From: Parus major
Lineage: Eukaryota; Chordata; Aves; Passeriformes; Paridae
Direction: 5' to 3'
Length of the DNA: 64,000 nt
NCBI RefSeq assembly: GCF_001522545.3
Contig: NC_031771.1
Coordinates: forward strand, 27,959,782-28,023,781
How positions within the stretch are numbered: the stretch's first letter is position 1; every line of letters starts with the position of its first letter. Under the pieces are notes generated by a model. The model ran no database searches. It was not told the DNA's origin and was given only the letters and a program-made list of their open reading frames with translations. This document shows, in pieces, positions 12,613-24,364 of this stretch. A program made the translations under genes and the position numbers.

Positions 12613-15600
12613 CAGGAAGAGGATCCACAAGTTGCATAGATTTTACCCGATGTTAGCACTGATGGCTGCCTTCAGATGAATTTTTTGCAGGAAAAAGTTC
12701 TACATATTGCATGTATCAAGTAGAAACGCTTTTAAATTTCTTTCAAAACATAGATTAATGCTTTACTTATACATGTAAATGAACAGATTCACATCTGCAG
12801 CTGCTAAGAGCCTCCCTCCCCCCCAAAACAAACAAACTAACTAGAGCTGATAATTTAAATTATTAGGGGGCTAAAGAGAGTTGGAAATTAGTGTAACCAT
12901 CCTAATATGAAGACGCTGGTAAAATGGTATTTATTATTCTACCATCAGTTTGTTCCACAGCCTTTTACTCATGTATTTTATCCTTATCACCTTATCTACA
13001 GTAATTGCACTTTGGATTTGTGACATATTTCTGTGTTTTATTATATACAATAAAAGTCAGACTGTAATCATCAGATGATTAGAAAGAACAGCTGCAACCA
13101 CTACTCAGATGAGCAACTAGAACCACTCCAAGCACAGGGAGAGAGCAAGTTTAATACATGTTCTTGATGGGAATAAGATTCTTTGCTTTCCCTTTCCTAT
13201 TTCAGCCTTGCACTGTAATGCTCCAATGTACAACCAACTCACATCATCAGAATTCCCTTCTAGGGCAATTGTAACATTTATGTTCTTGCTGGAAGAAAGC
13301 TAAATCTGTCTTCCTGTCACAGAGGAGTTCATCATAAAGCTGTTATCACTTTCTGTTCTTATTGACAGAAAGCAACAAACCTGAACAAGAAGCAAGAGCT
13401 GAGCAAAAGTCAGTTTCTGGTCAAGAAGAGTTACAGCAGCTCCCTGGCAACAGGAGCTGTCTGGCACACAAGTCTAAAGGCTCTATGATTAAAACAGGAT
13501 TGAGGGGCTAGCATCATGAAAATAATTTGTCATATCAGCTACCATATCAACAGCAGAAAAACTGCATTTTTATTTTGGCAGAAAGGGCAGACATACAGTC
13601 CAAATTTGCAATGCCTCCGCTAGAAATTCACTGCCACTTCTATCATGTAAACAGCACTGCACAGAACACCCAAAAGTTGCATACTTCTCCTTTTTGTTTG
13701 GTTGGTTTGAAGGGGGATTTTTTTGCTTGTAACATTTTTCTTTTACAAGTCACAACTGAAATCAAACAAAGTGTACAAAACTGAAACTACCGTAATATTG
13801 CAGAGATTTATATATCCTGACTGTCAACCAAATAAGCTAAATCTTTTCTAGACTGGTGCTTGGATCTAGTTTTCAAATAAAGTGGACTTTGTGCTCACTT
13901 TAGAAAGGACACAGTGGGATTCTTAATATTTTGTTCAGAGGAAGGATGCAGTGCCATGAAGTAGAAGAATAAAAAAAAGGCAAAAAAACCCCAATTGACT
14001 GCTTTTAAAATAATGCAAACATGATGTGCATGAATTTCAAGTATGTCACAATTTTAAAACCAGGATAAAAATCACCTGGTTAAAAACAGGCAAAAACCCC
14101 AGAATTTTATTCTAAAAAGCCTGTAATTTAAACTTACATAGCACTCAATACTTAAGACTGTTGAGAATTAGCAGAACACGCACGTTAATACCATTACAGG
14201 TGAGGCTGAGTCAGAAGGTCTGGCCTTAAACATAGAATTTGTTGTAATGCAAATTTGCTACATTAGTAAATACTGTAAGTTGAATGGCAAGTAAAAAACA
14301 GAGAGGGAAAAAAAAAAGCCATGAAGGATCACTTTGATTTGCATTTGGGAAAATATTTGAAGGAGAGGGTAGGCCGGTACCTGCAAAATATCTGTAAAAT
14401 GTGATATTTGCTCTAGATGAAAAGACTTCACTGAATAGCTTGAAATGTCAGAACTGACTCTGAAGAAATCTGAATGTGGAGGTCAGATACAGGAAAAAAC
14501 TTGCCATAGCTTCAGGATACACCTGCGACATTTTTTAGGTACCACTACTATGTATTCCTGTTATAGAGCTATGTTAAACAAAAACACTTGTACAACTGGA
14601 TATGTTTGAGTTTTATTTTTCTCCAAAGTATGAGCCATAGTTTGAATTACTATGAGATTTAAAAACTAAATCTAATTATATTATATTATTATAACTAAAT
14701 CTAAAGCTAATTATCTTAAGCTGATATACTCCAGAATATTCTCTCATTAGCCCTAGGAGCTGCCATTGCAGGGCACCACAGTCTACAGAGATGATGGAGA
14801 AAGTTCTGGCATCACCCAGAATGAGCAGCTTAAGAAACAGGTAGAGAGGCTAAAAACTCTGACAGTGACCACAGCAGGTAACTCATGAGGTTCCCTCATA
14901 CACTAGAGAAAGGAGAAAATGATATCCTGATACACACTGTACGCTGCAAAGAAAGTCTAATGCTTCCTGGCTGCAGTTTTTACTTAGTTTCGGTCATATT
15001 TCAGAGTTAAAGATAAAGAATTATAATAGATTAAACTTCATGTGATGTTTCATTCTGTCCTTTGTCATATAAACTTGGTTTTGGAGAAATCGTTGAGCCC
15101 CCTACATCAACAATACTGATTTGTGTGATTGAAGATGGCAGAAACACAGTATAGTAATAAATAGTGTGGGATGTAGTCAACAAAAAACCCCTTAATTTTT
15201 CTACAGAAAGTATTGGAAGAAGTATAAATAATTTTATTGGGAACTTTAAGAGGTAAGAAATGTGAGACATAACTCATAAACAGATATTATTCAGGTAACT
15301 GGTAACTTACTTGACCTGTGTAGAATTATTTTACATATTTAATCTGTGTTTTAGTTATTTCTTCAATTTATTAGTTGAACTTATTATTATACTTCCTTTA
15401 CATCAAACAAGGTGCAATTTCTCTTCCTTTACTGAACTTACTACTGCAATTAAAGTTCAGAGAAAACCTAGAGGAATCCTGCTTAAAATCAAAAATATAA
15501 ATCTTTTTCACAAAGACATATAACTCTCTTTTTAATCTCCCAAGACAAAAAGCCCAGTATTTTTTCAGTATGACATGTATAAGGAATTGCAGTCATACAA

Positions 15601-17205
15601 CTTCCTGGTATCCCTGCACAAATATGAGCACGATAAGATTATAACTGAGTGAAGATTATGAGTGACTTATTACTGTTTCTTAATTTGTCAGTCCTCTTGT
15701 ATTTAGCACACTGTTTACTTAAAATAAATGTACTCCAATTAAAATACTATTCTAGTTATAATATTATAAAATATTTTAACTTATCTTACTTCTCTTTTTG
15801 CAAGTGGTCGAATGAGTCACCCTACCTGGGTTTTCTTTCACTTGCCACTTCACTCTGCCATATGCAAAGAAAAGAAAAAGCAAGCTAAGTTTTTACTTAA
15901 AAAAAGACTTACTGTGCAAAGGGAGTGCACTCATTCAAGCAAACATACAGTTTTAGTGGTTAATACAGTACTGATATGGCCTTGGTAATTACTTCCTTTA
16001 GAATTATGAAAGAAAGGTATTTATCTGTCTGTTATGAACGCCTTCTCCCTAATCAAGGATAAGTGCAAAAATAACCCCTAAAAAATTCAAATTTGTTATC
16101 AAAAGTTGATACAAGATGTAAACCCAATGGAGTAATAGTTGATTAGAAAAACTGAAAACAAGAATCAAGTCAAGTGTGTATATGATGTACACAAAAATAA
16201 AAATCATACCGGAAAAGCAAAAAAAAAAACCCCAAAAAATTACTTTGAAACAATAATCTTTGTGAAGTACGTGTCCAGGAATGCATCAAAGGGAAAATAT
16301 GCCATTTAAATGACATATTTTATCTGCTACCTAATTTACTGAAGAGTCCAGACAATGTAGCACTATTCACACATCAGGACTTTTTATGATGTGTTGCAGT
16401 GACGACAGACAGATACAGGATACAGGAGTTTAGGATCCCTCCTCTTTCACCCTCCCACAGGAAATGTACATGTCAGTCCCACTGCCTCACTAAACATCCA
16501 AAACTATCAACCACATGGCTTGGTTCAGAACTACATCTGTGCTGCTGCCTGTTATGTCACCACTGTTTCTCTCCCAGATTACAAAGCCTTCAGCTGACGA
16601 GCACGGAAGGAAACAGATTCCACAAATCCTACGGAAACCTTTGCCAGTGACTGTGCACACAGATACTTACTGGAGTGAGGGGGAAAACAGTACCATTGAA
16701 GAATGTCAATTAGCACAGTACTTTAAGTGCTGTTTCTCACAGATAACTTGACAATTTAAGGCCATTAAAATACTGTAGAGTGTGTGGGTGTCCTAAACAG
16801 CAGTGTAGTACTTTGTGTCATGACCTGAATTCTGCTTCAGGTAACTTGCTCACCAAAATTTACCCTGTAAAAATTAAACATTCATAATCCTAACATTCTG
16901 TCAAGAATATTTTCCCAGATGTCAAAAATTTTACTTGAAAGGGAAATTAAATATATCACATTTTTGTGTTGCAATGTATCTATGGCCTAGATACTGAAAG
17001 CAGAAGTAAAAATCAGAGCACCCCAGAGCTTTCAAGCATGAAAACCTCCTCTAGCACTATAAAAGAAAATCATAAACCAATACTTAAAAAGATGCATTTT
17101 ATAAATAAATTAACATGCAAATGTTGATTTTTGCAAAACTCAAGCAATATTTTCCTTCATCTCAAATCACCTCCTTTCAGGATTTCCTAAGTGAAAGGGA
17201 AAGTA

Positions 17206-17211
17206 ACTTAC
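17206..17211 (-). other. PDGFC: 5' splice site (donor) of PDGFC intron 2
   Basis: On the minus strand the exon ends TGCAA and the intron begins GTAAGT, a perfect +1 to +6 donor. The last exon base is A rather than the usual G, so the strong intron side probably compensates. The junction splits a Lys codon after its second base (phase 2). Exon 3 should therefore begin with G followed by the Tyr-Asp-Phe codons known for PDGF-C. Confidence 0.93.
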
Positions 17212-17407
17212 TTGCAAATATCATCTTCTGGGTCCTCAAGCCCAAATCTTTCATCGAAAGTAAGTTGTATCCACACGTTTTCATCAAGTGCCACTAATCT
17301 CCACACTAGCACAGTGTTGCGTGGGTACGTGTGTGGAAACTTGGGGCTGTGAATACTCCCATTAGTAGTCACAGTAATTATCTTCTCATGGTGAGGGTCC
17401 TGCACAC
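17212..17407 (-). CDS. PDGFC: PDGFC exon 2 (platelet-derived growth factor C, start of CUB domain)
   Basis: Internal coding exon, 196 bp: two bases of a split Gly codon, 64 whole codons, then two bases of a split Lys codon. Seen: the peptide starts GVQDPHHEKIITV, contains NGSIHSPKFPHTYPRN and VWIQLTFDERFGLEDPED, and ends DDIC(K). This is the N-terminal part of the CUB domain of PDGF-C, about residues 40-105 in human numbering (from memory). NGS is an N-glycosylation sequon, and the Cys of DDIC is the CUB cysteine. Known of the family: PDGF-C is secreted as a latent disulfide-linked dimer. Proteolysis, for example by tPA, removes the CUB domain so that the C-terminal growth-factor domain can bind PDGFR-alpha. 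Compared with remembered human sequence I count about six conservative changes (such as R to K, V to L, E to D) and no frameshift or stop, so the exon looks intact. Both edges are set by splice signals. The open frame runs past them (about 17438 to a stop at 17208-17210), but those flanks are intron. Confidence 0.96.
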
Positions 17408-17440
17408 CTACAGGAAAGACAGAAAAGAGAGGCATCAATA
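17408..17440 (-). other. PDGFC: 3' splice site of PDGFC intron 1 (acceptor, pyrimidine tract, branch candidate)
   Basis: On the minus strand a pyrimidine-rich tract (CTCTCTTTTCTGTCTTTCCT) runs into GTAG, with the AG at 17409-17408. A TTGAT branch-point-like pentamer places its A at 17435, about 27 nt before the exon, a typical distance. The first exon base, 17407, is the second base of a Gly codon, so intron 1 is phase 1. This matches the Gly-Val-Gln junction expected for PDGF-C. Confidence 0.9.
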
Positions 17441-19110
17441 CTCACTCCTCCTTTTCCCAGTGTTGGTATAGTATACACAGATAAAGAAGCTTTTGTTTTG
17501 TTTGCTTTTCTTCATCTGGCAAGAATTTCTGCTTGAAAAGTCCATATAATAACAGTAACACTAAAGTTTTTCTAAAACCTGTATACGGTCAGATTGATAT
17601 TTTACTCAGTAAATTACAGGAATTCTCAGAGGTAGCTATTAATAAATTTTGTAACAAGGTGGTAGCTTTATAATGGAGGTTTTATGCTACTTTCTTTTCA
17701 GCTATTAATTGTTTTTTTCAGGTAGATATTTTACCTTCTTTTTATGACTTTATAAGCAGCATTCTCATGAACATTCATTTGAATTTATAAAAGACATGCA
17801 TACTTCAGTCTACTATGAAAATACACACTACAACTGCACCTTAATATAGCCAGATATAAAGGTCAACAGCTAAATGAATGTAGTGCAAGAAAAGAAGGCC
17901 ACAGACACTGCCCTGGTATTTTAAAAGAATCAATCTATATTTAAATATAATTTAAAGTCTGACAAACTTTTGCCTTCTCTTCTTCTGGACTTGTGCCTTC
18001 AACTTGCAGTATGAAAATGGTAAATGTTCTTTTAATTAGAATGGCTGCTTATATCAAACTAATGGAGTGTGGTCTTGCCAACATCCACACACACTTGCAA
18101 AGGACTGACTGCAGTAAGAGAGGACAGCATGCAGTAATAAGAAAAACAGGCACAAAACCAGAATTCCTAATTTAGATACTTCATTGGGTTTTTGTTAGCT
18201 GAGTCACAAACATTTTTCTATAATGTACAGTCTGTCAGCTGAGAGCTGCATGCTAAACATGGGAGCCAAAAATAATACAAATTACTTTCCCAGAGATTAG
18301 TGCACCAGAGTGTTATTTCCAAAGCATTCAAAGGACCACCATTTCAGATAAATATGTCAAAGTGTGGTATCTGATCACACTATACTTAGTGGTATGTTTT
18401 GTCTTTAAAAACACTAAAAGGATTACGAACCATGACATATTTCACAACATATTAAAAAGTGCTTTCTTTTGCATCATCAGGGCACTGATAATAGTAGCAC
18501 TGCAAGTGCTATGCAAATAGTCCAGGCATATCAAATGAGAAGTCAATAAAAAGGGGAAAGGAATGAACTCACTACTTATTTACTGAACTGCATCTCCCGT
18601 ACCTTCAAGTTCCCCCATTTTTAATGGAAAAATATCTATTTGCTTTACATACAACAGTGTTACATGAACATATCAAATTCCCACACAGACCACTCGCTCC
18701 ATTTCAAATATTTGCTTTCACACAGTAGAATTTCATCTCTAACAAAAGAATTATTTTGTATGACTACAAAGGCAAGTTATGGCTGTCATTGGAGAATGAA
18801 GATTGTTATTTCTCTTCAGAAAAGCTGCAATATTCCTTTTTATCTGTTCTACAGAATTTGTACCAGTGTACCTCAAAATTCTAGCCTTTTTCTACTGAGC
18901 TCATGCATGATCTGAAAATTGCTTTTTTTTGAGTGACTGTATGAAAACCACAGCTACCTGTGAATGGCTAAGATGAGACCGTGGTTTTTGTTCTTTGTGA
19001 AATGACTTTACAATTCCTGGCTTTATTTTAGGTATAAATGAGTCCAAGTTACACTAAAAAGGCAGTAACAAGCTCACTCAGATTTAGAGCAGTCATCTGT
19101 AGAACTCCAA

Positions 19111-19139
19111 ATCTATATCTATATCTATATATATATATA
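19111..19139. repeat. (TATATC)n/(TA)n microsatellite
   Basis: Three ATCTAT-type hexamers grade into pure TA repeats. Confidence 0.9.
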
Positions 19140-19212
19140 GCTGCTGTGGGCTGTCTGTCTTTCTATGAACAACCATCCACCCTACCCTCATCCTGATGTC
19201 CCTCCACTGTCC

Positions 19213-19251
19213 AAAAAAAAAAAAAAAAAAAGAGAAAAAATAGAAAAAAAA
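19213..19251. repeat. Poly(A) tract
   Basis: A19, then GAG/TAG-interrupted A runs. No retroposed sequence is recognisable on its 5' side, so this looks like a simple A-tract, not a retrocopy tail. Confidence 0.85.
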
Positions 19252-20844
19252 TATTACTGTGCAAACAGCTTTGAAAAACTCTGAAGCATCAGTTTAGGCA
19301 AAAACTGAGGTAGACAAGGTACCACCTCAGCCAGGACACAACTAGGAAAATGGGGACAGACAAGGACCAAAAACATGTATTTGTATCTTCAGTAAAAAGC
19401 TTCAACAGCTGAAGAGCAACTGAGATCACCTCAGGAGAAAGTCCTGGAAATAAGTCAAACTAGACAGGAAAAATCCCTGAGTTGACCTAGAGATATGACA
19501 CGGTTACACTTATTAGGAAAGGACGGCACACGCTTAACATAGCCTGAAGTTGAAGAATGAGTGGCCGCGGTCGTCTTTGATGTGGTACAAGATGCTATCA
19601 CCAGATTTATATATCCTTCAGTGCAGAAAGTCTGCCCCTGAAAATTACAAGATTCCAGGCATTCTGAAAGCACAGCAGTGCCTAACCCTTCCACTGATGT
19701 AGTAAAGCAGATGAAAAACCACAGTATCACCAAACAGATCAGTAGATGCCACTGTAAACTGAAATTAAACCCACCGACTAGACAAGCTCATTCCTGCCTA
19801 CTTCAAAGTCAGTCTCTTCCCCCATGGGCACAACACATTTCACAAAGATCAGCGCTGACACTTTTTAAATATAGCAAATACCTCTTTCTTAGCACATTGT
19901 AATCCCTACATTTTAGCAAGGGTCATGGCTAAAACTCGGACAAATTGCATGCAGTTCAGGAGACAGAAGAGGAACTGCAGAAGAAGAGAGGAGCACCACG
20001 GGTGGAATAATGACCTTGGCACTGATTCACTTAAAAGGTCACACAGTACTGGAAAAATTAGTTTTTAAATCCTTTTGCTAAAACTACACTTTTTCCACAA
20101 CAGGACAACAGTACTGCTAATCATGCAGTCTTAATATATATTATTTGGTTAATTTCATCTGATAGCCCTAAATTATGAAAAACAACTTTTAGGCCTTCAG
20201 AAAGAATATTAGCTAATGTGTGGCTATCACTGCTTCAAAAAAAATAAAGCCAAATCCAAAGATAAAAAAGTCTGAACTCCAAATATTTACCAATAAACAT
20301 TAGAAACTTTTCAGACATACAGCAGTGTTGCAGTTTGTGAATTTTCTGTTTTAAAACTGAGAAACAAAAGATGCCAGTAACTACTTGGTCATTACCATAG
20401 AACTTGAGAGGCAAACAGGGTTTTTTGATTAATTGAAAGGATTTCCGGACACCATTCCCATATAATTTTTACAATGAACCCATCTGTACAGACACCGAGA
20501 CTTTGTAAAATAAATTATTTGAAATGTAACATAACATGCTATTTCTTCCTCTTTCACCAGACTTTCAAGAAGCAGTAAGCCTGCATTCAAAAGCAGTTAC
20601 TCAAGCCATACAGGAGTACCTCTTTCTGTCCTGTCTCTTTTTCAGTTGCCTCCAGGCACTCTTAGCTATTATCTGAATACAACAGTCCAAAGAAGTTTAA
20701 CCCTTTTTGGCAGGCACAGAAGAAAAACTGGAAAATCATCTGTTATTGGCAGAAAATTGAAGACAAATAACTCTGTTCTACATTGTTTGCACATAAAATG
20801 AAGAAATATCATGGCAAAGTCACTCGAAGTCACACAAACACTGC

Positions 20845-21080
20845 AATGCAGAGACCTCTGGAGACCTCCAGACCCAGCTCCTGCTTAGGTTACAGTTCTG
20901 CTCACACCAGAGCAGCACAGTCACTGGAGGGCTGGCATTGTCTAGACAATGCTCAAAGCCCCTCACAGATGGAAACTCCACAGTGCCTTGGGACAGCTTG
21001 CTCTGTTGCTGCACCACCTCTCTAGGTAAGGTGTTTATTCCCAGTATTAAATTTGATCCCCACAAGCTGCAATTTTTAGC
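20845..21080 (-). mobile_element. CR1-like fragment (old, diverged)
   Basis: Plus-strand text carries the reversed CR1 3'-region layout: GAGACCTCCAGACCCAGCTC, later GATGGAAACTCCACAGTGCC, then TGCTGCACCACCTCTCTAGG followed by TAAGGTGTTTATTCC. This resembles the CR1 segment usually read as a statement of 'damaged by first contact': summary blocks of CCAGGCCCAGC, GGATGGAGACTCCACAACCTC, CCAGTGCTTGACCACC and the AAAGTTTTTCCTTAT region. Divergence is clearly higher than in the 10.4-kb copy and no intact 3' terminus is seen. Boundaries are approximate. Assignment rests on pattern memory only. Confidence 0.6.
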
Positions 21081-21104
21081 CATAATTATTTTGTTGCCTT
21101 TGTG

Positions 21105-21262
21105 AGGCTTATTTATTTATTTTGGGTTTTTTTTGGGGGGAAGGGGGGTTTGTTTTTGAGTTTTGGGGATTTCGTTGTTGTTGTTTTGGGGGCTGTTTTG
21201 GTTTTTTGTTTGTTTGAGTTTGCTTGTGGTTTGTGTTTGTTTGTGGTTTTTGTTTTCAGGAT
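21105..21262 (+). repeat. G/T-rich low-complexity tract
   Basis: About 160 bp that is nearly all G and T on the plus strand, with G runs at 21124-21126 (3), 21135-21140 (6), 21143-21148 (6), 21165-21168 (4) and 21188-21192 (5). It begins just past the CR1-like fragment. On the PDGFC transcript this tract is C/A-rich. Confidence 0.85.
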
Positions 21263-22639
21263 TTGTTCTGGTGTTACACTCTGTACCTTCTAACAGGAAG
21301 AGTTTAACCATTGTCCATCCCTTGTAACTGCTCTTCAGGCAATTGGGGGCCTTTTTTGACTGCTTCACATGATTCTCTTCCTCAGACAAAACAAGCCCAG
21401 ACTCCTCACTGTCCATCACAACCTGCTACCAGCTAGCTGAGCCTTCAAGCCTGGCCATCCAGCCCATTTTCAGCCTAACTAAGCAAGCAGTCTGTTCTTC
21501 CCAAACTTTTGCCTCAAATCACGCAAGAAATGTTTTTGAAGCTCATAGAGTTTGATTTCACCATCTACTTTTCCAGTACTAAGAAAAGGAAAACTTAATA
21601 CTGACTTTCTCTATTTCCTAAGAGAGCATCCCTAAGCAGTACAGTTTGCAGCTTTTCTGGGACACATTTCTTGAGACAGATCTTCTGTGGATTTTCCATT
21701 TTCAGTTGCTTCTATGATACAGCTACCTATTTTAAGTCTTGACATGATTCTTCAAGTATCAGCAAGAAATTAGAGAGATGAGCACTACCCATAGTGCACA
21801 CACAATATACACATGTGAGCTGTCAACATAACACAAAAATTCAACCTCTAACTAGAAATCTGCTAATTTGCATAGTTACATATTACCCAAATTAGAAAAT
21901 GTAAGAAATACAATTTATAAAGTATCATATGGATATAAAGTAACAAAGTGGGAACACGTAAGATAAATATTACATTTTGTTTACATTACTCCTCCCTCTG
22001 ACACATACTTAACTCACACACTTGGAAAGACATGTGAAAAAATTCTAGTTCACAAAAGCTCAAGATGAATGTATAGAAGAACTGTATTTGTTGGGGTTTT
22101 TTTCATTCCTACAATTTAACCTATTCCTTTTTACTTCAGTTAATGTTTTGGGTTCAAGCTTGTACTGTTACCTTAGGCATGAATATTATACACTATTTGA
22201 CTGCAGCCTAAAGGTCTTTCTGCCTTTCACATTATGTTTAAGACTGAACACAGAGGAAGTGAGCAGAGAAGAAAAGGTTTTCTAATAGATCTTCAGGAAC
22301 CCTGAGTTTTGGCAGCTGGCCCAACGGGGAAGGACAAAAAGAAGGAAAAGAAAGGGAGGACAGAGGGGTGGAAGGGGCAAGACATCAATGGGCGACAGCA
22401 TGGAACTGCAGTAACAAATTCAATAAAGTTTCCACACATCTATGTGACAATGTCCTGCAGAAGATGATAATGACTAATCAGAAAGTAACAAACTTTTTAT
22501 TCGGTTCCAAATTGCATCAAGAAACAAAAATGAATTTGTACTTTTACTTTACAAGCTCATACTTTATAACCTTCAAGTATTCTGCCAGCACTTTTCCTAG
22601 TACTCTGGCTTCTGCTCAAAGACGAGAATGGCAATTAAA

Positions 22640-22718
22640 CAGGGGTTTTTTTTTGGTGGAGTTTCTTTGGTAGTTTTTTTGGGTTGGTTGGTTGGTTGTT
22701 GTTGGGTTGTTTTTTTCC
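22640..22718. repeat. (GGTT)n/T-rich tract
   Basis: T runs with four consecutive TTGG units (around 22684-22698) and flanking GTT triplets. Confidence 0.8.
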
Positions 22719-24348
22719 TGCAGTAAATCTTCTTGCATTAAAAGTAACCTCTATTGAGATCTGTTTTCAGACCAAATTCTTTTGGAAGGCAGTCTTGGTC
22801 CTGAACTTCTCAATATCTTTTAGAATTAGATAAATACTACATTTTAGCCAAGATAAAGAATTCCTTTTGCTAAATGTTAGATGAGGTAACTTTTTGCTGT
22901 TATCACATACTCAAAGATCTAATTATTCTAGAGTGTTTCAATAAGCATTTATTCCAATGTCCACAGGTAAAGCCTTGGCAACACAGGAATTGATATTAAA
23001 GCCCCCGATGACTTGAACATGAAAGGAATCTATTCTAATACATAAACCTGTTAGAATTATAACAGACTGATAATAATATATGCTTTCTTAATCCTGAAAA
23101 AAAAAATTATTATTAGTACATTGCACATTCATTAGACAAATACATATTTCAGTCATTCAAAAATTAACAAAGTAGTCTGTAATTTAAAAAGTAGCAGTGA
23201 AAGTTATTATACTAACATTCTTCTTTTCCCTTATGGATAAAAAAAACATCAAGCTCATCCTTTTGTTTTTTGTTGGGGTGTTTTTATATTTTTTGTCTCA
23301 GTGGGTTTTTCCCTAGTAAAATTATTATACCGTAAGTAACCATCACATAAAGTACAGTCTCTAGTCAAGGATTTCTCCCTGTCTCTGTCCTCTAGCTTGA
23401 GTGACAGGAGTCATCTCAAACAGAAGAGGTATCACTTCAAGAAAGAAAATTTGGCCTCTTCCTACAACCAATGCTATTAATACACTTATCAAATTAATCC
23501 AGAACTATGATTTCTTTCTGGAGGAGCAAAGCCATAAAGAGAAATGGATATCAAATGTCCAGCAGATAGTGTTTTAGAAGTTTTTAAAGCACTATATTAC
23601 AGTTAATTCCATTCCCCAGTATACATTTAATATCCACTGGCAGACAGTAAATAGCTGCATGATCAACAGCATGCAGGGCAGACAACAATCAGCCTAAATA
23701 CCTGGCCTTCACTCATCAACACATGAGCTCTTCAGGACTTCCTCATCTTCCTGCAACAAGACCAATCTTAATATTTTTCTTTTCTGCTATATTCTGGAGC
23801 ATCAATCTGCTACATAGTATTTATTATGTTTTCTGTTTCCTATTGTCTCTTCCCCTGCTGAAAGGGGAAGCATTTTATGTAATGTCCACTCAGAAGTCCC
23901 TCTGTGCAAAACTATTTCAATTGAAAATTGTTGAAGCTGAAGCAAAGCTTAGCAGTATACAATGATGGATCCATTTTCCAAGTTCATCTCATGGAAGGCT
24001 AGAACATCAGGCTCAGTCTTCTTTAATAATGAACAGGTAAAATGGGTGGTCCTGAATGATAAGAAAACTCATGAAGGGAAAGGTTTTGAAAGTTATTCAC
24101 CCAGGTTTTAACAAACACATGATTAAATGGTGTTGGACAGAAGGAATTGCCAAGTCTCCTTGAAAAGTACAACTTGCTCTACATTAAAAATGTCAGTAGA
24201 AAAGACACACAGGAACATTTAATGTTGAGAGGGCCAGGAAGCAAACACAAACACAACAGTTAACCAGTAAACCAGGAAAAGGTTTGCCCAGCTGGAGATA
24301 TAAATATCTACCAAGAGATAGCAAAGTTATTTATTTACTTTATAAAAG

Positions 24349-24364
24349 AAAAAAAAAAAAAAAA
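24349..24364. repeat. Poly(A) tract (A16)
   Basis: Uninterrupted A run in intron 1, with no adjacent retrocopy recognised. Confidence 0.85.

Larger units (their letters stand above)
1..17211 (-). other. PDGFC: PDGFC intron 2, 5' part (left edge cut)
   Basis: Non-coding sequence downstream of exon 2 in the minus-strand reading direction. No exon was recognised: I looked by eye for the exon 3 signature (the second half of the CUB domain, such as RWCGSG and FCIHYN in minus-strand translation) and did not see it. Contents: a (CA)7 run near 230; an A-rich tract at 9364-9425; one CR1 element at 10366-11112; an AT-rich tract at 12480-12612; otherwise apparently unique AT-rich sequence. In the blocks 1-10365 and 11113-17211 I see nothing else I can name. 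The many open frames of 60-145 codons here lack recognisable domains, and several start only at TTG. Confidence 0.85.

Noticed and set aside
1..17205. PDGFC exon 3 (rest of the CUB domain)
   Set aside because: Looked for on the minus strand by its expected peptide words and not found. It is probably left of the window; my by-eye scan could miss a diverged copy.
19213..19251. Poly(A) tract as the tail of a processed retrocopy
   Set aside because: No coding-like or mRNA-like sequence and no target-site duplication could be seen on its 5' side. The same holds for the A-tracts at 24349, 38101 and 48860.
19455..19733. Minus-strand frame whose start looks like a signal peptide (VILWFFICFTTSVEG), upstream of exon 2: possible alternative PDGFC first exon
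   Set aside because: The first codon is TTG, not ATG. I see no good donor in the phase needed to join exon 2 (phase 1), and the rest has no PDGF-C-like sequence.
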